Source: a bacterium (GTDB lineage Bacteria > Bacillota > Bacilli > Lactobacillales > Streptococcaceae). Taken from it: 64,000 nt of DNA. The notes under the pieces are model-generated. The model was not told where the DNA came from and made no database searches. It worked only from the letters and a program-made list of their open reading frames with translations. Location: assembly GCA_905221375.1 (NCBI GenBank), contig CAJNCY010000001.1:186001-250000 (forward strand), given 5' to 3'. Shown here in pieces: positions 27,708 through 36,610 of this stretch (its first letter is position 1; each line of letters begins with the position of its first letter). A program made the position numbers and the translations under genes.

Positions 27708-29957
27708 TTACAATTTCTCACGCGCAGCTTTAGCTGCTTCCACAAGGCGGATCAAGCTTTCTTTTGTTTCTGGAATACCACGTGTTTTCAAACCACAGTC
27801 AGGGTTAATCCAAACCTTCTTGCTTGGCACTTTAGCAAGGATGGCTTCGATTGTGTGGTCGATTTCGCCTTCATTTGGCACACGAGGAGAGTGGATATCG
27901 TAAACCCCAGGTCCCACTTCTGTTTGGAAGTTTTTCGCTTTGAGTTCGTCCAAGATTTCAAGGTTTGAACGGCTAGCCTCAAATGAGATAACGTCCGCAT
28001 CCAAGTTGTCGATAGCTGGGATGATATCTGTAAATTCTGAGTAACACATGTGAGTGTGAATTTGTGTGTCTGGCGCTACTGTTGAGTGTACCAAGCGGAA
28101 GGCAGGAATTGCCCAGTCAAGGTAGTCTTCGTACCAGTCGCTACGACGGAGCGGCAATTTCTCACGAAGAGCAGCCTCGTCTATTTGGATGATTTTCACA
28201 CCAGCAGCTTCAAGGTCAAGTACTTCATCCTTGATAGCAAGGGCGATTTGAAGAGTAGAATCCTTGATAGAGATGTCTTCACGTGGGAATGACCAGTTGA
28301 GGATGGTAACAGGTCCAGTCAACATACCTTTAACAGGTTTGTTTGTACGGCTTTGTGCATAGCTAGACCATTTAACAGTGATTGGGTTGAGACGAGTAAC
28401 ATCACCCCAGATGATTGGTGGTTTAACCCCACGCATACCGTATGATTGTACCCAACCATTTTTAGAGAAGAGGTAACCTGACAAGTTTTGACCGAAGTAC
28501 TCAACCATGTCGTTACGCTCAAATTCACCGTGAACAAGGACATCAAAGTCGATATCTTCTTGCCATTTGATCCATTCGTCGATTGTTTCAGCAAGGAAAG
28601 CGTCATACTCTTCTTGAGACAATTCACCTTTACGGTAAGCCAAACGTTTAGCACGAACTTCCTTAGTTTGAGGGAATGAACCGATAGTCGTTGTTGGAAG
28701 AGCTGGAAGTTTGAAAGCTTCTTCTTGGATGGCTTCACGTTCTGCAAAGGCTGGCAAACGAGTGTAGTCAGCGTCTGTCAAACCAGCGATGCGCGCACGA
28801 AGTTCTGCATTGACACCAACACGCTCAGTCGCAAAGAGTTCTTTGTTAGCTGCAAGAGCTTCTGCACCTTGACCATTGCGGATAGCATCCAAATCACGGA
28901 TTTCATCCAATTTTTCAACTGCAAAGGCAAAGTGGTTCAAGATAGCTGGTTCAAATTCTTCGTTAGCAGTTGTAAATGGCACATGAAGAAGTGAGCATGA
29001 GCTAGTCAAAACGATGTTTTCAGCTGGAATTTGCTCAAGAACAGCCAAGCTCTTTTCGTAGTTGTTACGCCAGATGTTTTTACCATTGACAATACCTGCA
29101 TAGAGAGTCTTGTCAGCTGGGAAACCACCTTTAACGAGTTCAAGAGTTTTCTTACCTTCAACGAAGTCCAAACCGATAGCATCAACTGGCAAGTTTACAA
29201 GATCAGCGTAAACGTCACGAACGTCTCCGAAGTAAGTTTGAAGCAAGACTTCAAGACCTTTTTTGTCAGCCAAAAGTTTGTTGTAAAGGTTCAAGAAGAG
29301 TGCTTTTTCTTCAGCTGTCAAGTCTTTTACAAGAGCAGCTTCATCCAATTGAATGCGAGTCGCACCAAGTTCAGCCAATTTTGCAAAAACTTCTTGGTAA
29401 GCAGCCACTAAGCTATCTACGAAGTCTTCTGCTTTCACGCCTTCTTCAAAATCTGACAATTGAAGGAAAGTGAATGGACCTACAAGAACTGGACGAGTGT
29501 TCAATCCAAGTTCTTTCGCTTCTTGGAACTCATCGAAAATCTTGTGACCTGCCAATTTAACTTGAGTGTCTTTTTCAAATTTAGGAACGATGTAGTGGTA
29601 GTTGGTGTTGAACCATTTCTTCATTGGAAGAGCGCGAACGTCTCCTTTTTCTCCTTGGTAACCACGACCCAAAGCAAAGTAGCGCTCAAGGTCAGACAAG
29701 TCCAAGTTTTGAACTGAAGCAGGTACCACGTTGAAAAGGAAAGCTGCATCTAGGAAATTGTCATAGTGAGAAAAGTCATTTGATGGGATTTCAGTGATGC
29801 CTTTTTCTTTGACGATGTTCCAGTGTTTTGCGCGCAAGTCTTTTGCTGCAGCAAGGAGTTCTTCTTCTGAGATTTCTTTTCTAAAGTATTTTTCAGTTGT
29901 AAATTTTAATTCGCGGAATTCGCCCAAACGAGGGAAACCGATGATTGTAGTTGACAT
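27708..29957 (-). CDS. metE: Cobalamin-independent methionine synthase
   Basis: Transfers the methyl group of 5-methyl-THF-polyglutamate to homocysteine. 749 residues from ATG 29957, with GGAGG 7 nt upstream; the frame is open 48 codons further but that is leader. N-terminal [15 protein letters not shown] is characteristic. Zinc ligands are in HTHMCYSEF (His and Cys near residue 640) and [10 protein letters not shown] (Cys near residue 720). Operon with metF. Confidence 0.97.
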   Translation of the reverse strand: MSTTIIGFPRLGEFRELKFTTEKYFRKEISEEELLAAAKDLRAKHWNIVKEKGITEIPSNDFSHYDNFLDAAFLFNVVPASVQNLDLSDLERYFALGRGYQGEKGDVRALPMKKWFNTNYHYIVPKFEKDTQVKLAGHKIFDEFQEAKELGLNTRPVLVGPFTFLQLSDFEEGVKAEDFVDSLVAAYQEVFAKLAELGATRIQLDEAALVKDLTAEEKALFLNLYNKLLADKKGLEVLLQTYFGDVRDVYADLVNLPVDAIGLDFVEGKKTLELVKGGFPADKTLYAGIVNGKNIWRNNYEKSLAVLEQIPAENIVLTSSCSLLHVPFTTANEEFEPAILNHFAFAVEKLDEIRDLDAIRNGQGAEALAANKELFATERVGVNAELRARIAGLTDADYTRLPAFAEREAIQEEAFKLPALPTTTIGSFPQTKEVRAKRLAYRKGELSQEEYDAFLAETIDEWIKWQEDIDFDVLVHGEFERNDMVEYFGQNLSGYLFSKNGWVQSYGMRGVKPPIIWGDVTRLNPITVKWSSYAQSRTNKPVKGMLTGPVTILNWSFPREDISIKDSTLQIALAIKDEVLDLEAAGVKIIQIDEAALREKLPLRRSDWYEDYLDWAIPAFRLVHSTVAPDTQIHTHMCYSEFTDIIPAIDNLDADVISFEASRSNLEILDELKAKNFQTEVGPGVYDIHSPRVPNEGEIDHTIEAILAKVPSKKVWINPDCGLKTRGIPETKESLIRLVEAAKAAREKL

Positions 29958-30011
29958 GATGTGTCCTCCAAAATTTGTTGTTGAAACTATCTTAACAGAA
30001 AAGAAATCATC

Positions 30012-30017
30012 TGTATA
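30012..30017 (-). promoter_or_regulatory. metE: Likely -10 of metE
   Basis: TATACA on the minus strand, with a 55-nt leader to the metE ATG. The MET-box lies at the -35 side. Confidence 0.5.
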
Positions 30018-30039
30018 ATTGTAAAAAATTAGGCTTTGA

Positions 30040-30056
30040 TATAGTTTGAAACTATA
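30040..30056 (-). promoter_or_regulatory. MET-box (MtaR/MetR operator) of metE-metF
   Basis: Perfect 17-bp palindrome TATAGTTTGAAACTATA, identical to the streptococcal MET-box consensus bound by the LysR-type regulator MtaR/MetR. It lies upstream of the -10, where a LysR activator would bind. A half-site GAAACTATC recurs at ~29984. Confidence 0.88.
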
Positions 30057-30206
30057 CCTTCGTTTTAGACAAAAGAAAAAGACCTGAGAAAAATGCCTCA
30101 AATCCTTTGTGTAGCTTGTTTTTTGCTGTATTTTAGTTAGACTGGTAAAACGTGTTATTAGTAATTCTTATAAGTGACTATGGCTTGTTATTAGAAAAGA
30201 CTATAA

Positions 30207-30309
30207 TACTCTTCGAAAATCAAATTCAAACCGCGTCAACGTCGCCTTGCCGTACTCAAGTACAGCCTGCGGCTAGTTTCCTAGTTTGCTCTTTGATTTT
30301 CATTGAGTA
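30207..30309 (-). repeat. BOX element, boxA-boxC type (103 bp)
   Basis: Same orientation as the copy at 1294; TACTCTTCGAAAATC at the left end and TTTTCATTGAGTA at the right, with no boxB. Lies between metE and the XRE gene, 14 nt from the XRE stop. Confidence 0.92.
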
Positions 30310-30323
30310 TGAGTCTACTCTAA

Positions 30324-30617
30324 TCAACTCTTTTCCTGTTCGAGTGGGACAACTGCTAGTGTCTTTCCTAAACTGGCTAAAACTTTCAAGACTGTATCCA
30401 ACTGAGGACTAGTCTTGCCTGTTTCCATCCTAGCTATGACAGGCTGGCTCACTCCACTGAGTTCTTCTAGCTTTTTCTGACTGATTCCTTGCTCATGTCT
30501 AGCTTCTATCAACTCACTCATAATAGCCACTCGCATATCATTTTCAAGGATTTCCTCCTTGCTAAAGAGATCAGTTCTGATATCTTTCCAATTACTCCCA
30601 ATAGCACTATTCTTCAT
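30324..30617 (-). CDS. XRE-family regulator, HigA-type antitoxin without partner
   Basis: A 97-residue protein with an N-terminal helical part (NWKDIRTDLFSKEEI, then IMSELIEARHEQG) and a C-terminal HTH (SQKKLEELSGVSQPVIARME). This layout matches antitoxins of HigBA-like pairs. The ATG at 30617 (after a GTG) has GAGGG 7 nt upstream. The usual toxin (RelE fold) should lie just upstream, but that stretch is a Fic remnant instead, and nothing like a toxin is seen downstream either. It may be a solitary remnant or a regulator serving a toxin elsewhere. Confidence 0.75.
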   Translation of the reverse strand: MKNSAIGSNWKDIRTDLFSKEEILENDMRVAIMSELIEARHEQGISQKKLEELSGVSQPVIARMETGKTSPQLDTVLKVLASLGKTLAVVPLEQEKS

Positions 30618-30669
30618 CACTTAACCCTCTTTCTTTTAGAGCTATATATTTTTTGAAAAAATGAGCGAA

Positions 30670-30923
30670 TTATGAGCGGAATATGAGCGAATAAATAGTG
30701 TTTTTTGTAGTTCCTAATTTTTCTAATAAACCTTGGTTTACAAATAGTTGGAGATAACGACGCATGGTTGCCGCACTCAAACCTGTTAGTTCTTGTGCAA
30801 CTGCAGTTGTTATCTGATAATTCTCTACAAGATAAGACTCTAACCCATCCGCCCCACACGAACATTTCCATCCTCAAAAGGGGGAATAATTTCTAACTCA
30901 AAATGTACAATAAACCGTTCATC
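30670..30923 (-). pseudogene. Remnant of a second Fic protein with C-terminal winged helix
   Basis: Two frames on the minus strand carry adjacent pieces. The first, from 30923, reads HFELEIIPPFEDGNVRVGR, a degenerate Fic signature (HPFxDGNGRxGR with His to Pro and Gly to Val) that stops at about 30842. The second, one base out of frame, reads a ~55-residue winged-helix tail (ITTAVAQELTGLSAATMRRY and NQGLLEKLGTT) ending at TAA 30670. The central part of a full Fic protein is missing between them. It sits directly after the intact Fic gene's stop and in phase with it. Function is lost; the Fic part lacks the catalytic histidine. Confidence 0.7.
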
Positions 30924-30926
30924 TCT

Positions 30927-31697
30927 TTAGTCTATTTCTAAATCATGTTGCCCAGCTAATAAGAGATTTTCAAAAAATCGTTCCAAATATTCTGTTTTTT
31001 TCTGGAATAGCTTCGCATTATCAAGAACAAGAGCATCTCGAAAATACTTTGCATTTTCTTGGAAGGGTTTGTTGTCTACCTGAAATCCCATAGTTCTAAG
31101 GTACTTAATCAAAAATACTGTTATCGTTCGAGTATTTCCTTCTCCAAAAGGATGAATTTGCCAAATACCTGAAATAAAAGTCTTAATATGTTTCACTACT
31201 TCAATATCGGATTTTCCTCGATAGTCAAATTGACTTTCCTGCTGAAAATCATAGGTCAAACTATCTGCTACCGTACGAAAATCATCATATATGACACTGT
31301 CTCCATTTAAAACAGCCTCACTTTTTGTAATGTTATAAGAGCGGTATTCTCCCAAGGGAATGCCTTGTGGCAGGAGGCCAAAGAAAAGCTCTCTATGAAT
31401 CAATTTCAATGTTGTTGGAGCAAATTTAAAGGCATTAGAGGACAAGAGCTCCACAATTCTCATGGCAACAAGGTCTGCTTCTCTTGTGCTATCATCCGTC
31501 TCTTGGTGATAAGCCGTTACTTGATCATAAACTTCTTGATAAGTCAACTTTCCTTGAGAATTTTGCTGTGCGAGCTCTCTCATATACGACGATGGCTCTA
31601 GATTATCTACCTTTTGTAAACCAAATCCCGTTTCCCATAAGTCTAACTTGGTCTGATAAGAGAGGCTGGGATTATCAATTTCATAGGTCGGTGTCAT
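30927..31697 (-). CDS. Fic/DOC family protein
   Basis: A 256-residue AMP-transferase-type protein. The Fic motif HPFGEGNTRT (about residues 183-192) has the catalytic histidine, the P-loop-like GEGN and the arginine. The consensus is HPFxDGNGRxxR, so Asp to Glu and Gly to Thr changes suggest altered activity, as in some NMPylating or phosphocholine-type variants. No obvious N-terminal inhibitory (S/T)xxxE(G/N) helix is assigned with confidence. ATG 31697 has AGAAAGGA at 6 nt; the 9-codon upstream extension is rejected. Located after hsdM, in the same strand as the defence operon, with a 203-nt gap. Could act as toxin or as accessory abortive-infection element; unproven. Confidence 0.83.
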   Translation of the reverse strand: MTPTYEIDNPSLSYQTKLDLWETGFGLQKVDNLEPSSYMRELAQQNSQGKLTYQEVYDQVTAYHQETDDSTREADLVAMRIVELLSSNAFKFAPTTLKLIHRELFFGLLPQGIPLGEYRSYNITKSEAVLNGDSVIYDDFRTVADSLTYDFQQESQFDYRGKSDIEVVKHIKTFISGIWQIHPFGEGNTRTITVFLIKYLRTMGFQVDNKPFQENAKYFRDALVLDNAKLFQKKTEYLERFFENLLLAGQHDLEID

Positions 31698-31900
31698 GGT
31701 TTTCCTTTCTAAACAAAGCTTCAAGTAAAATCTTTATATTCTATTCTACCATATTAAATCTTTAAGCTCGTTATACAATTTCACAGTTCTCCGTTCTATC
31801 GAGCTTGAAGAAAGCCCCTCCTCGCTAACGTTAGAAAATACAACTATATCAATCTAGATAAAGTTTTATCTTAAATATAAGCAAATAAATCAACTACATC

Positions 31901-33502
31901 TTACCCTTCAAACTCTTTCAAAAACTTTTTGAGTTCAGCATCGGCTTCTGGTGTGGTTCCGTGGAGTTGGTTCAGCATCTCGAGTAGGGAAGCAGTTTGG
32001 TTTTGGATTGCTTCATTTGTCGTGTTAATCTTGCTAACGATGTCTGTCAGTGGTTCGACTTCTTCTTCCTCAAAAGTATCTACGTAGCGAGGGATATTGA
32101 GGTTATAGTCATTTTCGACAATTTCTTCATAGCTTGCCAGATGGGCAAACTTGTCAATTTCCTCACGTGACTTGTAGGCTTCCAGAATCTTCTCGATATG
32201 AGCATCCGTCATGATATTCTGATTTTTGCCCTTATCAAACTCCTTCGAAGCATCGATAAAGTAGATATCACGATTGGTACGGTTCTTTTTGAGAATGATA
32301 ACCGTGGTCGGAATGCTGGTGTTAAAGAAGATATTAGCTGGTAGACCGATAACTGTGTCAATAGCCCCTTCTTCTAGTAAGGCCTTACGAATGGTCCCCT
32401 CCGCATTGCCACGGAAAAGAACACCGTGGGGAAGGACGATAGCCATGACTCCATTATCCTGCTTGAGGTGGTAGTAACCATGCAAGAGAAAGGCAAAGTC
32501 AGCCTTGGACTGGGGTGCCAGTTTCCCAAAAGGAGAGAAACGAGGATCCGCCATAAAGCCAGAGCTCGCTGACCACTTGGCAGAGTAGGGAGGATTCATG
32601 AGAACACCGTCAAAGTTGGTCGGCTCTTGAGTCGGCCAGTCTTCATCCAGTGTATCGGCATTGTGGAGAAATTGATTTTCAACAGGAACACCGTGTAGAA
32701 TCATGTTCATCCGAGCCAAGTTATAGGTCGAGGTATTGAGTTCCTGACCAAAGTAGACAACCGTCTGCGGTTTATGAGAGTATTTCTTGGCATTGAGCAA
32801 GAGAGAGCCAGATCCCATAGTCGCATCATAGATGGTAAAGCCTAGCTGATCCTCACGACCCAAAAAGGCAATCTGAGTCATGAGTTTGGCAACAGGCTGA
32901 GGTGTATAGAACTCACCAGCCTTCTTACCCGAGTCAGTCGCAAACTGACCAATCAGATACTCATAAGAATCCCCCAGCATATCACCAGCATGACCAACCA
33001 CATCTAGCACAGCCAACTCCTTCATGACCGCCGCCACCGTTTGGTTTTGCTTTTGCGGAGTTGCCCCTAGCTTTTTAGAATAGAGGTCAATATCTTCAAA
33101 GAGATTTTCATAGAGTTCATCACTCTGCTCAATATCTCGAAAACCCTGAGCCAAATCTTCCAACTGGAAAGTCCCCTCATTGACACGTGCTACAAGAGCC
33201 GTAAAGGTCAACTCAGGCTTGATACTATAGTTGAGTTCGTCCTTCATCACTGCAAGAAGATCCTCGTGGGTGTCCGCATCCTCATAGTAGTTGCGATAGA
33301 CCTCAAGGGCAGCCTCTAGACTCTCACTCCCCTCCTCCATAGTCTCCGCCACGAAAAAGAGCATCTTGTCTGACAGATACTTATAAAAGACCATACCCAA
33401 AAGATAGGACTTGTAGTCATTAGCATCCATCTTAGAGCGGAGAACATCCGCTGAGTTCCACAGGGCTTGGTAAAGCGACTGGGACGTTTGTGTTGTTTCC
33501 AT
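31901..33502 (-). CDS. hsdM: Type I restriction-modification DNA methyltransferase subunit HsdM
   Basis: N6-adenine methylase subunit that, with HsdS, methylates the recognition site and, with HsdR, forms the restriction complex. 533 residues. N-terminal HsdM_N region (KSYLLGMVFYKYLSDKML), then the SAM-binding motif DATMGSGSLLLNAK near residue 225 and the catalytic motif GVLMNPPYSAKW near residue 290. The C-terminal part is helical. It is last in a compact operon behind the ATPase-TOPRIM gene (24-nt gap), an odd place since hsdM usually precedes hsdS. Ribosome binding site AGAAAGAAAC is weak. Base use is closer to hsdR than to the AT-rich genes upstream. Confidence 0.95.
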   Translation of the reverse strand: METTQTSQSLYQALWNSADVLRSKMDANDYKSYLLGMVFYKYLSDKMLFFVAETMEEGSESLEAALEVYRNYYEDADTHEDLLAVMKDELNYSIKPELTFTALVARVNEGTFQLEDLAQGFRDIEQSDELYENLFEDIDLYSKKLGATPQKQNQTVAAVMKELAVLDVVGHAGDMLGDSYEYLIGQFATDSGKKAGEFYTPQPVAKLMTQIAFLGREDQLGFTIYDATMGSGSLLLNAKKYSHKPQTVVYFGQELNTSTYNLARMNMILHGVPVENQFLHNADTLDEDWPTQEPTNFDGVLMNPPYSAKWSASSGFMADPRFSPFGKLAPQSKADFAFLLHGYYHLKQDNGVMAIVLPHGVLFRGNAEGTIRKALLEEGAIDTVIGLPANIFFNTSIPTTVIILKKNRTNRDIYFIDASKEFDKGKNQNIMTDAHIEKILEAYKSREEIDKFAHLASYEEIVENDYNLNIPRYVDTFEEEEVEPLTDIVSKINTTNEAIQNQTASLLEMLNQLHGTTPEADAELKKFLKEFEG

Positions 33503-33526
33503 AATGTTTCTTTCTTTTTTATAAAT

Positions 33527-35395
33527 TTAAAAATCTAACGATTTGTCCAATAGTTTCATTTCCAATTCTTCAAAATATTTTTGTCGTAATTTTTTCTGTA
33601 AATCATTATCCAATGCAATACGTCTTAAAGCTTTATCTTTAAAGTTCGGAACTACTTCTGTATTTCCTCTATACTCAGTTATTTCATTCTTTAAATTACA
33701 AATTCTTAAAATTGCTGAAAAATCAGATGTAGCCAAACTTGCTTCAACGATAGAAGTTATATTATCAACCATTGAAGAAGCATCAAATTCATCTACTAAG
33801 TTTTTTAAAAATTCTTCAACATCCTCTTTAGTAGGTTTATTATTTTGAATACAGTTACCTTCCATAAATTCATCAAGTCTTTTTTTCAAGGCAATACTTA
33901 TTATTTTATCTTTCTTTTCTTCACAAGATTCAATGATACTTTGTTGAAGATTTTCAAATTTTTGTTGTTTTTCTTTGTCATCATCAAATGGTAGGCACGA
34001 TTTCACCACTGCTTCATCAACAAGCATCATCTCTACTTCATTAAATGGAAGAACAAAAATATTCTGTTCTTTTTGCTCTTGAATACTACTTTCATTCATC
34101 CAGTCATTGTCTATGATACCGTATGCCGTATTACCATGTAAAAGTTGTAAATCATTATAGGCTTTTGTATGATGGATGACCTGTTTATGTCCTTGAACTG
34201 GTTTTACAAAACAAAATTCACTGAATAGTTTAGAATAAATCTGATAGTCTATACTAGTTTTAGTTCCCTCACAAAATAGTATTGGTTTTCTTGTACCAGA
34301 AACTTCTGCTAATATGGATAAAGGAAATTCTTGAGATTCTTCCAATTGTTCATAATCGAAGTCATAAGGTGCTTCAAATTTATTACACCATATATAGGTT
34401 GCATTAGTTCTTGATTGAACAAAGTCCATGTTATGTGAAGCAAAAATGAATTGACAGTCAGGACGTTCTGATATTAGCAAATCCCATAATTCATTATAGA
34501 CTGCGCCATTTAGAAATGTTTCTGGTTCATCAACCACAATATAGCTATTTTCTGGAGCAAGAAGAACGTTACCAATATAAAATAATACACAGCGTTCCCC
34601 ATCGCTAAGGCCATTTATACTATATTTATCTCCATTTCTTACAACTTCTAAAACTCTATCATCAGATTCAGGATAAAATGTTATTTCTGGAAAAATTTGA
34701 TTCCATATTTGCTCCACTCTGTCCAATAAAGCAATGGACACCTCTCCTACTCCCCTAGCATTATCAGTCATTACTTTTGCAAAATCTTTTACCCACAGTG
34801 TTATCAGTTTAGTAAAAGTGCCCGAAAAATCATCTTCAATCTGGTGAGTCTGTATTTCAATCGTGTCATATTTAATATTCACCTCTTTCAAATCTTGAAT
34901 ATATTTTTCTTTAGTAATTCTATTACGATTGTGGGTATTAGACACAAAATACAATAGTTTTTGAGCAGGTAAGACATACATCTGATCTATACTATTCTTT
35001 CTTAATTCATTAATTAGACTTGTTTTCCCTGCCCCATTAGCTCCTATAATAACAGTAGTAGAATCTATTTTAGCAATGAAAGAGAAAAGTTTAATTACTT
35101 TGAAATTATATAAAACTTGAGGAAATATAGAATCATACGAATGAATATCACCATCAAAACATTTGTATATGCTTTCTAACAAATTATCACGTAATGTTTT
35201 GTACCTTACAGTTACATCATTAGACAAAACTTTTTCACTTAGCTCGTCATCTATAAAGGAAATAAGTTCAGATAGATAATTATCTACTCGGCTATATAAA
35301 TCTTTTTCATAGTCAGCTATCTGACTCAAGTTATCCTGAAACCTTTCCTTTTCAGATTCTAACTTTTCAATCAAATCTTTTTTAGAACTATACAT
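33527..35395 (-). CDS. Fused AAA-ATPase/DUF4435 TOPRIM protein, PARIS-like (merged AriA-AriB)
   Basis: A 622-residue SMC/RecF-like ATPase fused to a nuclease-type domain. Residues 1-100 are helical. Walker A GANGAGKTS is at 118-126, the ABC signature NGLSDGERC at 261-269, Walker B YIVVDEPE at 285-292 and the switch His at 321 (FASHN). From ~370 a DUF4435/TOPRIM module follows: ILFCEGTKTS with Glu376, GIIDNDW with Asp429/Asp431, and FNEVE with Glu453/Glu455. The same pair of modules (AAA15 ATPase plus DUF4435) forms PARIS, which senses phage anti-restriction proteins; single-gene fusions of PARIS are known. AAGGAG precedes the ATG. The gene lies between hsdS (9 nt) and hsdM (24 nt). An alternative is the ATPase-TOPRIM effector of a type I-B retron, given the RT two genes upstream. 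Confidence 0.8.
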   Translation of the reverse strand: MYSSKKDLIEKLESEKERFQDNLSQIADYEKDLYSRVDNYLSELISFIDDELSEKVLSNDVTVRYKTLRDNLLESIYKCFDGDIHSYDSIFPQVLYNFKVIKLFSFIAKIDSTTVIIGANGAGKTSLINELRKNSIDQMYVLPAQKLLYFVSNTHNRNRITKEKYIQDLKEVNIKYDTIEIQTHQIEDDFSGTFTKLITLWVKDFAKVMTDNARGVGEVSIALLDRVEQIWNQIFPEITFYPESDDRVLEVVRNGDKYSINGLSDGERCVLFYIGNVLLAPENSYIVVDEPETFLNGAVYNELWDLLISERPDCQFIFASHNMDFVQSRTNATYIWCNKFEAPYDFDYEQLEESQEFPLSILAEVSGTRKPILFCEGTKTSIDYQIYSKLFSEFCFVKPVQGHKQVIHHTKAYNDLQLLHGNTAYGIIDNDWMNESSIQEQKEQNIFVLPFNEVEMMLVDEAVVKSCLPFDDDKEKQQKFENLQQSIIESCEEKKDKIISIALKKRLDEFMEGNCIQNNKPTKEDVEEFLKNLVDEFDASSMVDNITSIVEASLATSDFSAILRICNLKNEITEYRGNTEVVPNFKDKALRRIALDNDLQKKLRQKYFEELEMKLLDKSLDF

Positions 35396-35404
35396 AATCT
35401 CTCC

Positions 35405-36610
35405 TTAAATAAACATATCCTGCAAGAGTTTCTTTTTCAAAGTCTCAAGCTGAGAAATTTTTTCTTGATGAGAATTGATCAGGTTATCTAGGTTTGAGAA
35501 ATAGGAGCCGATGGCTTGTTGTTCTTTAAACTCTGGAAATACAAATTTCAAGCTAGAAAAATCTTTAAAACTAATGCTTTTCCCATCTCTAATTCCATAA
35601 GTGACTGTCTCTAATCGTTTTATAAAGTCCCTTGAAGTTAAAATTGAATTCCAAAAATCAGGTAAGTTATTTACTTTATCAATAAAATCAATAATTGTAT
35701 ATGCAGGTGAGGTTATTCCTTCTAATTTAGATAAAGCAAAACCTCCCTGAAAAGAACGTAAATGAATCACAAATTGACCTGGTTTGACTACCTTGTAATT
35801 ATTGAGAGTAGCTTCATCATATTTAATATCAATACCAATTTCATCTCTCAAAACCATACCATCAATTTGAGAAGCCGACAATACAGGTAATGAAGCTCTA
35901 TTTTTCTCAGATACTGACTTAAAAATCTCATCTGCTCGTTTTATACCCCACTCACCTTCAAATCCATCCAAACGAATCTCAGGAACGGTCTGCCCAGCTT
36001 TGGGAAACATTTTGTCAAGCATAGTCGCCTTGATAGATTGATAGTTGGCAAGATTGTCTTTATAGCTAGCTAGAAGGTCGTCGAGGGTGCGGAAAAGAGA
36101 GCCGATGGCGGATTGTTCGTCAATTGAGTCTGGAATACAAAATTCAAAGGAATCAATTTCTTTGGATGATATATTTGGTTGTGCACCTGCTACTAATACA
36201 GTGTTTAATTGGTTAGTAAATGCTTTCGTCTGCAAAACAGAAGAGAGAAAATCATAGTCTACTTCCCCAGTATTTTGGAAATAACCGACTCGTTGATTTT
36301 GATAGTATTCTTCCTCAGAATCTAGCATCGCTATTTTCCCAGTAGTTGCTCCTGACATAGCCAATAGAATTGAACGCCCTCTAAGAACAAATTTTTCATC
36401 TGGAATTATCTTAGAGTAATATTCAAACTCCCCTCCAACAGTTCCGTCAAATTTGATATTTGATATTCTAACAATTGGAATGCCAGTATTTTGAAATTTT
36501 TCACTTTTGAAAGCAAAGCCTCCACGCAGAGGCGCAATATTTCTTAATTTTTCTTTTCTCCAAATACTGGCTAACTTCGCATTAATTATTTTAGGACTTT
36601 GTTTTTTCAA
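35405..36610 (-). CDS. hsdS: Type I restriction-modification specificity subunit HsdS
   Basis: A 401-residue DNA-recognition subunit with two target recognition domains. TRD1 covers about 20-170, then the central conserved helix LASYKDNLANYQSIKATML and KMFPKAGQ around 190-205. TRD2 runs about 220-370 and ends with the distal helix INSHQEKISQLETLKKKLLQ. The start is a TTG at 36610, inside the 3' end of the reverse transcriptase gene (20-nt overlap), with AGAGG 9 nt upstream; no ATG is available nearby. No second hsdS or inverted TRD copy and no recombinase are in the window, so phase variation by inversion is not apparent. Confidence 0.92.
   Translation of the reverse strand: MKKQSPKIINAKLASIWRKEKLRNIAPLRGGFAFKSEKFQNTGIPIVRISNIKFDGTVGGEFEYYSKIIPDEKFVLRGRSILLAMSGATTGKIAMLDSEEEYYQNQRVGYFQNTGEVDYDFLSSVLQTKAFTNQLNTVLVAGAQPNISSKEIDSFEFCIPDSIDEQSAIGSLFRTLDDLLASYKDNLANYQSIKATMLDKMFPKAGQTVPEIRLDGFEGEWGIKRADEIFKSVSEKNRASLPVLSASQIDGMVLRDEIGIDIKYDEATLNNYKVVKPGQFVIHLRSFQGGFALSKLEGITSPAYTIIDFIDKVNNLPDFWNSILTSRDFIKRLETVTYGIRDGKSISFKDFSSLKFVFPEFKEQQAIGSYFSNLDNLINSHQEKISQLETLKKKLLQDMFI

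Noticed and set aside
29958-30101. Extended N-terminus of MetE (48 extra codons)
   Set aside because: It spans the MET-box and promoter; the ATG at 29957 has GGAGG at 7 nt.
30617-30877. 86-residue open frame upstream of the XRE gene as a toxin
   Set aside because: It is an out-of-phase reading of the Fic remnant: Cys/Arg-rich, with no toxin motif and no ribosome binding site.
31764-31805. AAGCTCG/CGAGCTT hairpin between Fic and hsdM as terminator
   Set aside because: Loop is long (about 27 nt) and no T-run follows on either strand.
35405-36610. Phase-variable (inverting) hsdS locus
   Set aside because: Only one hsdS is present, with no inverted TRD fragments and no site-specific recombinase nearby.
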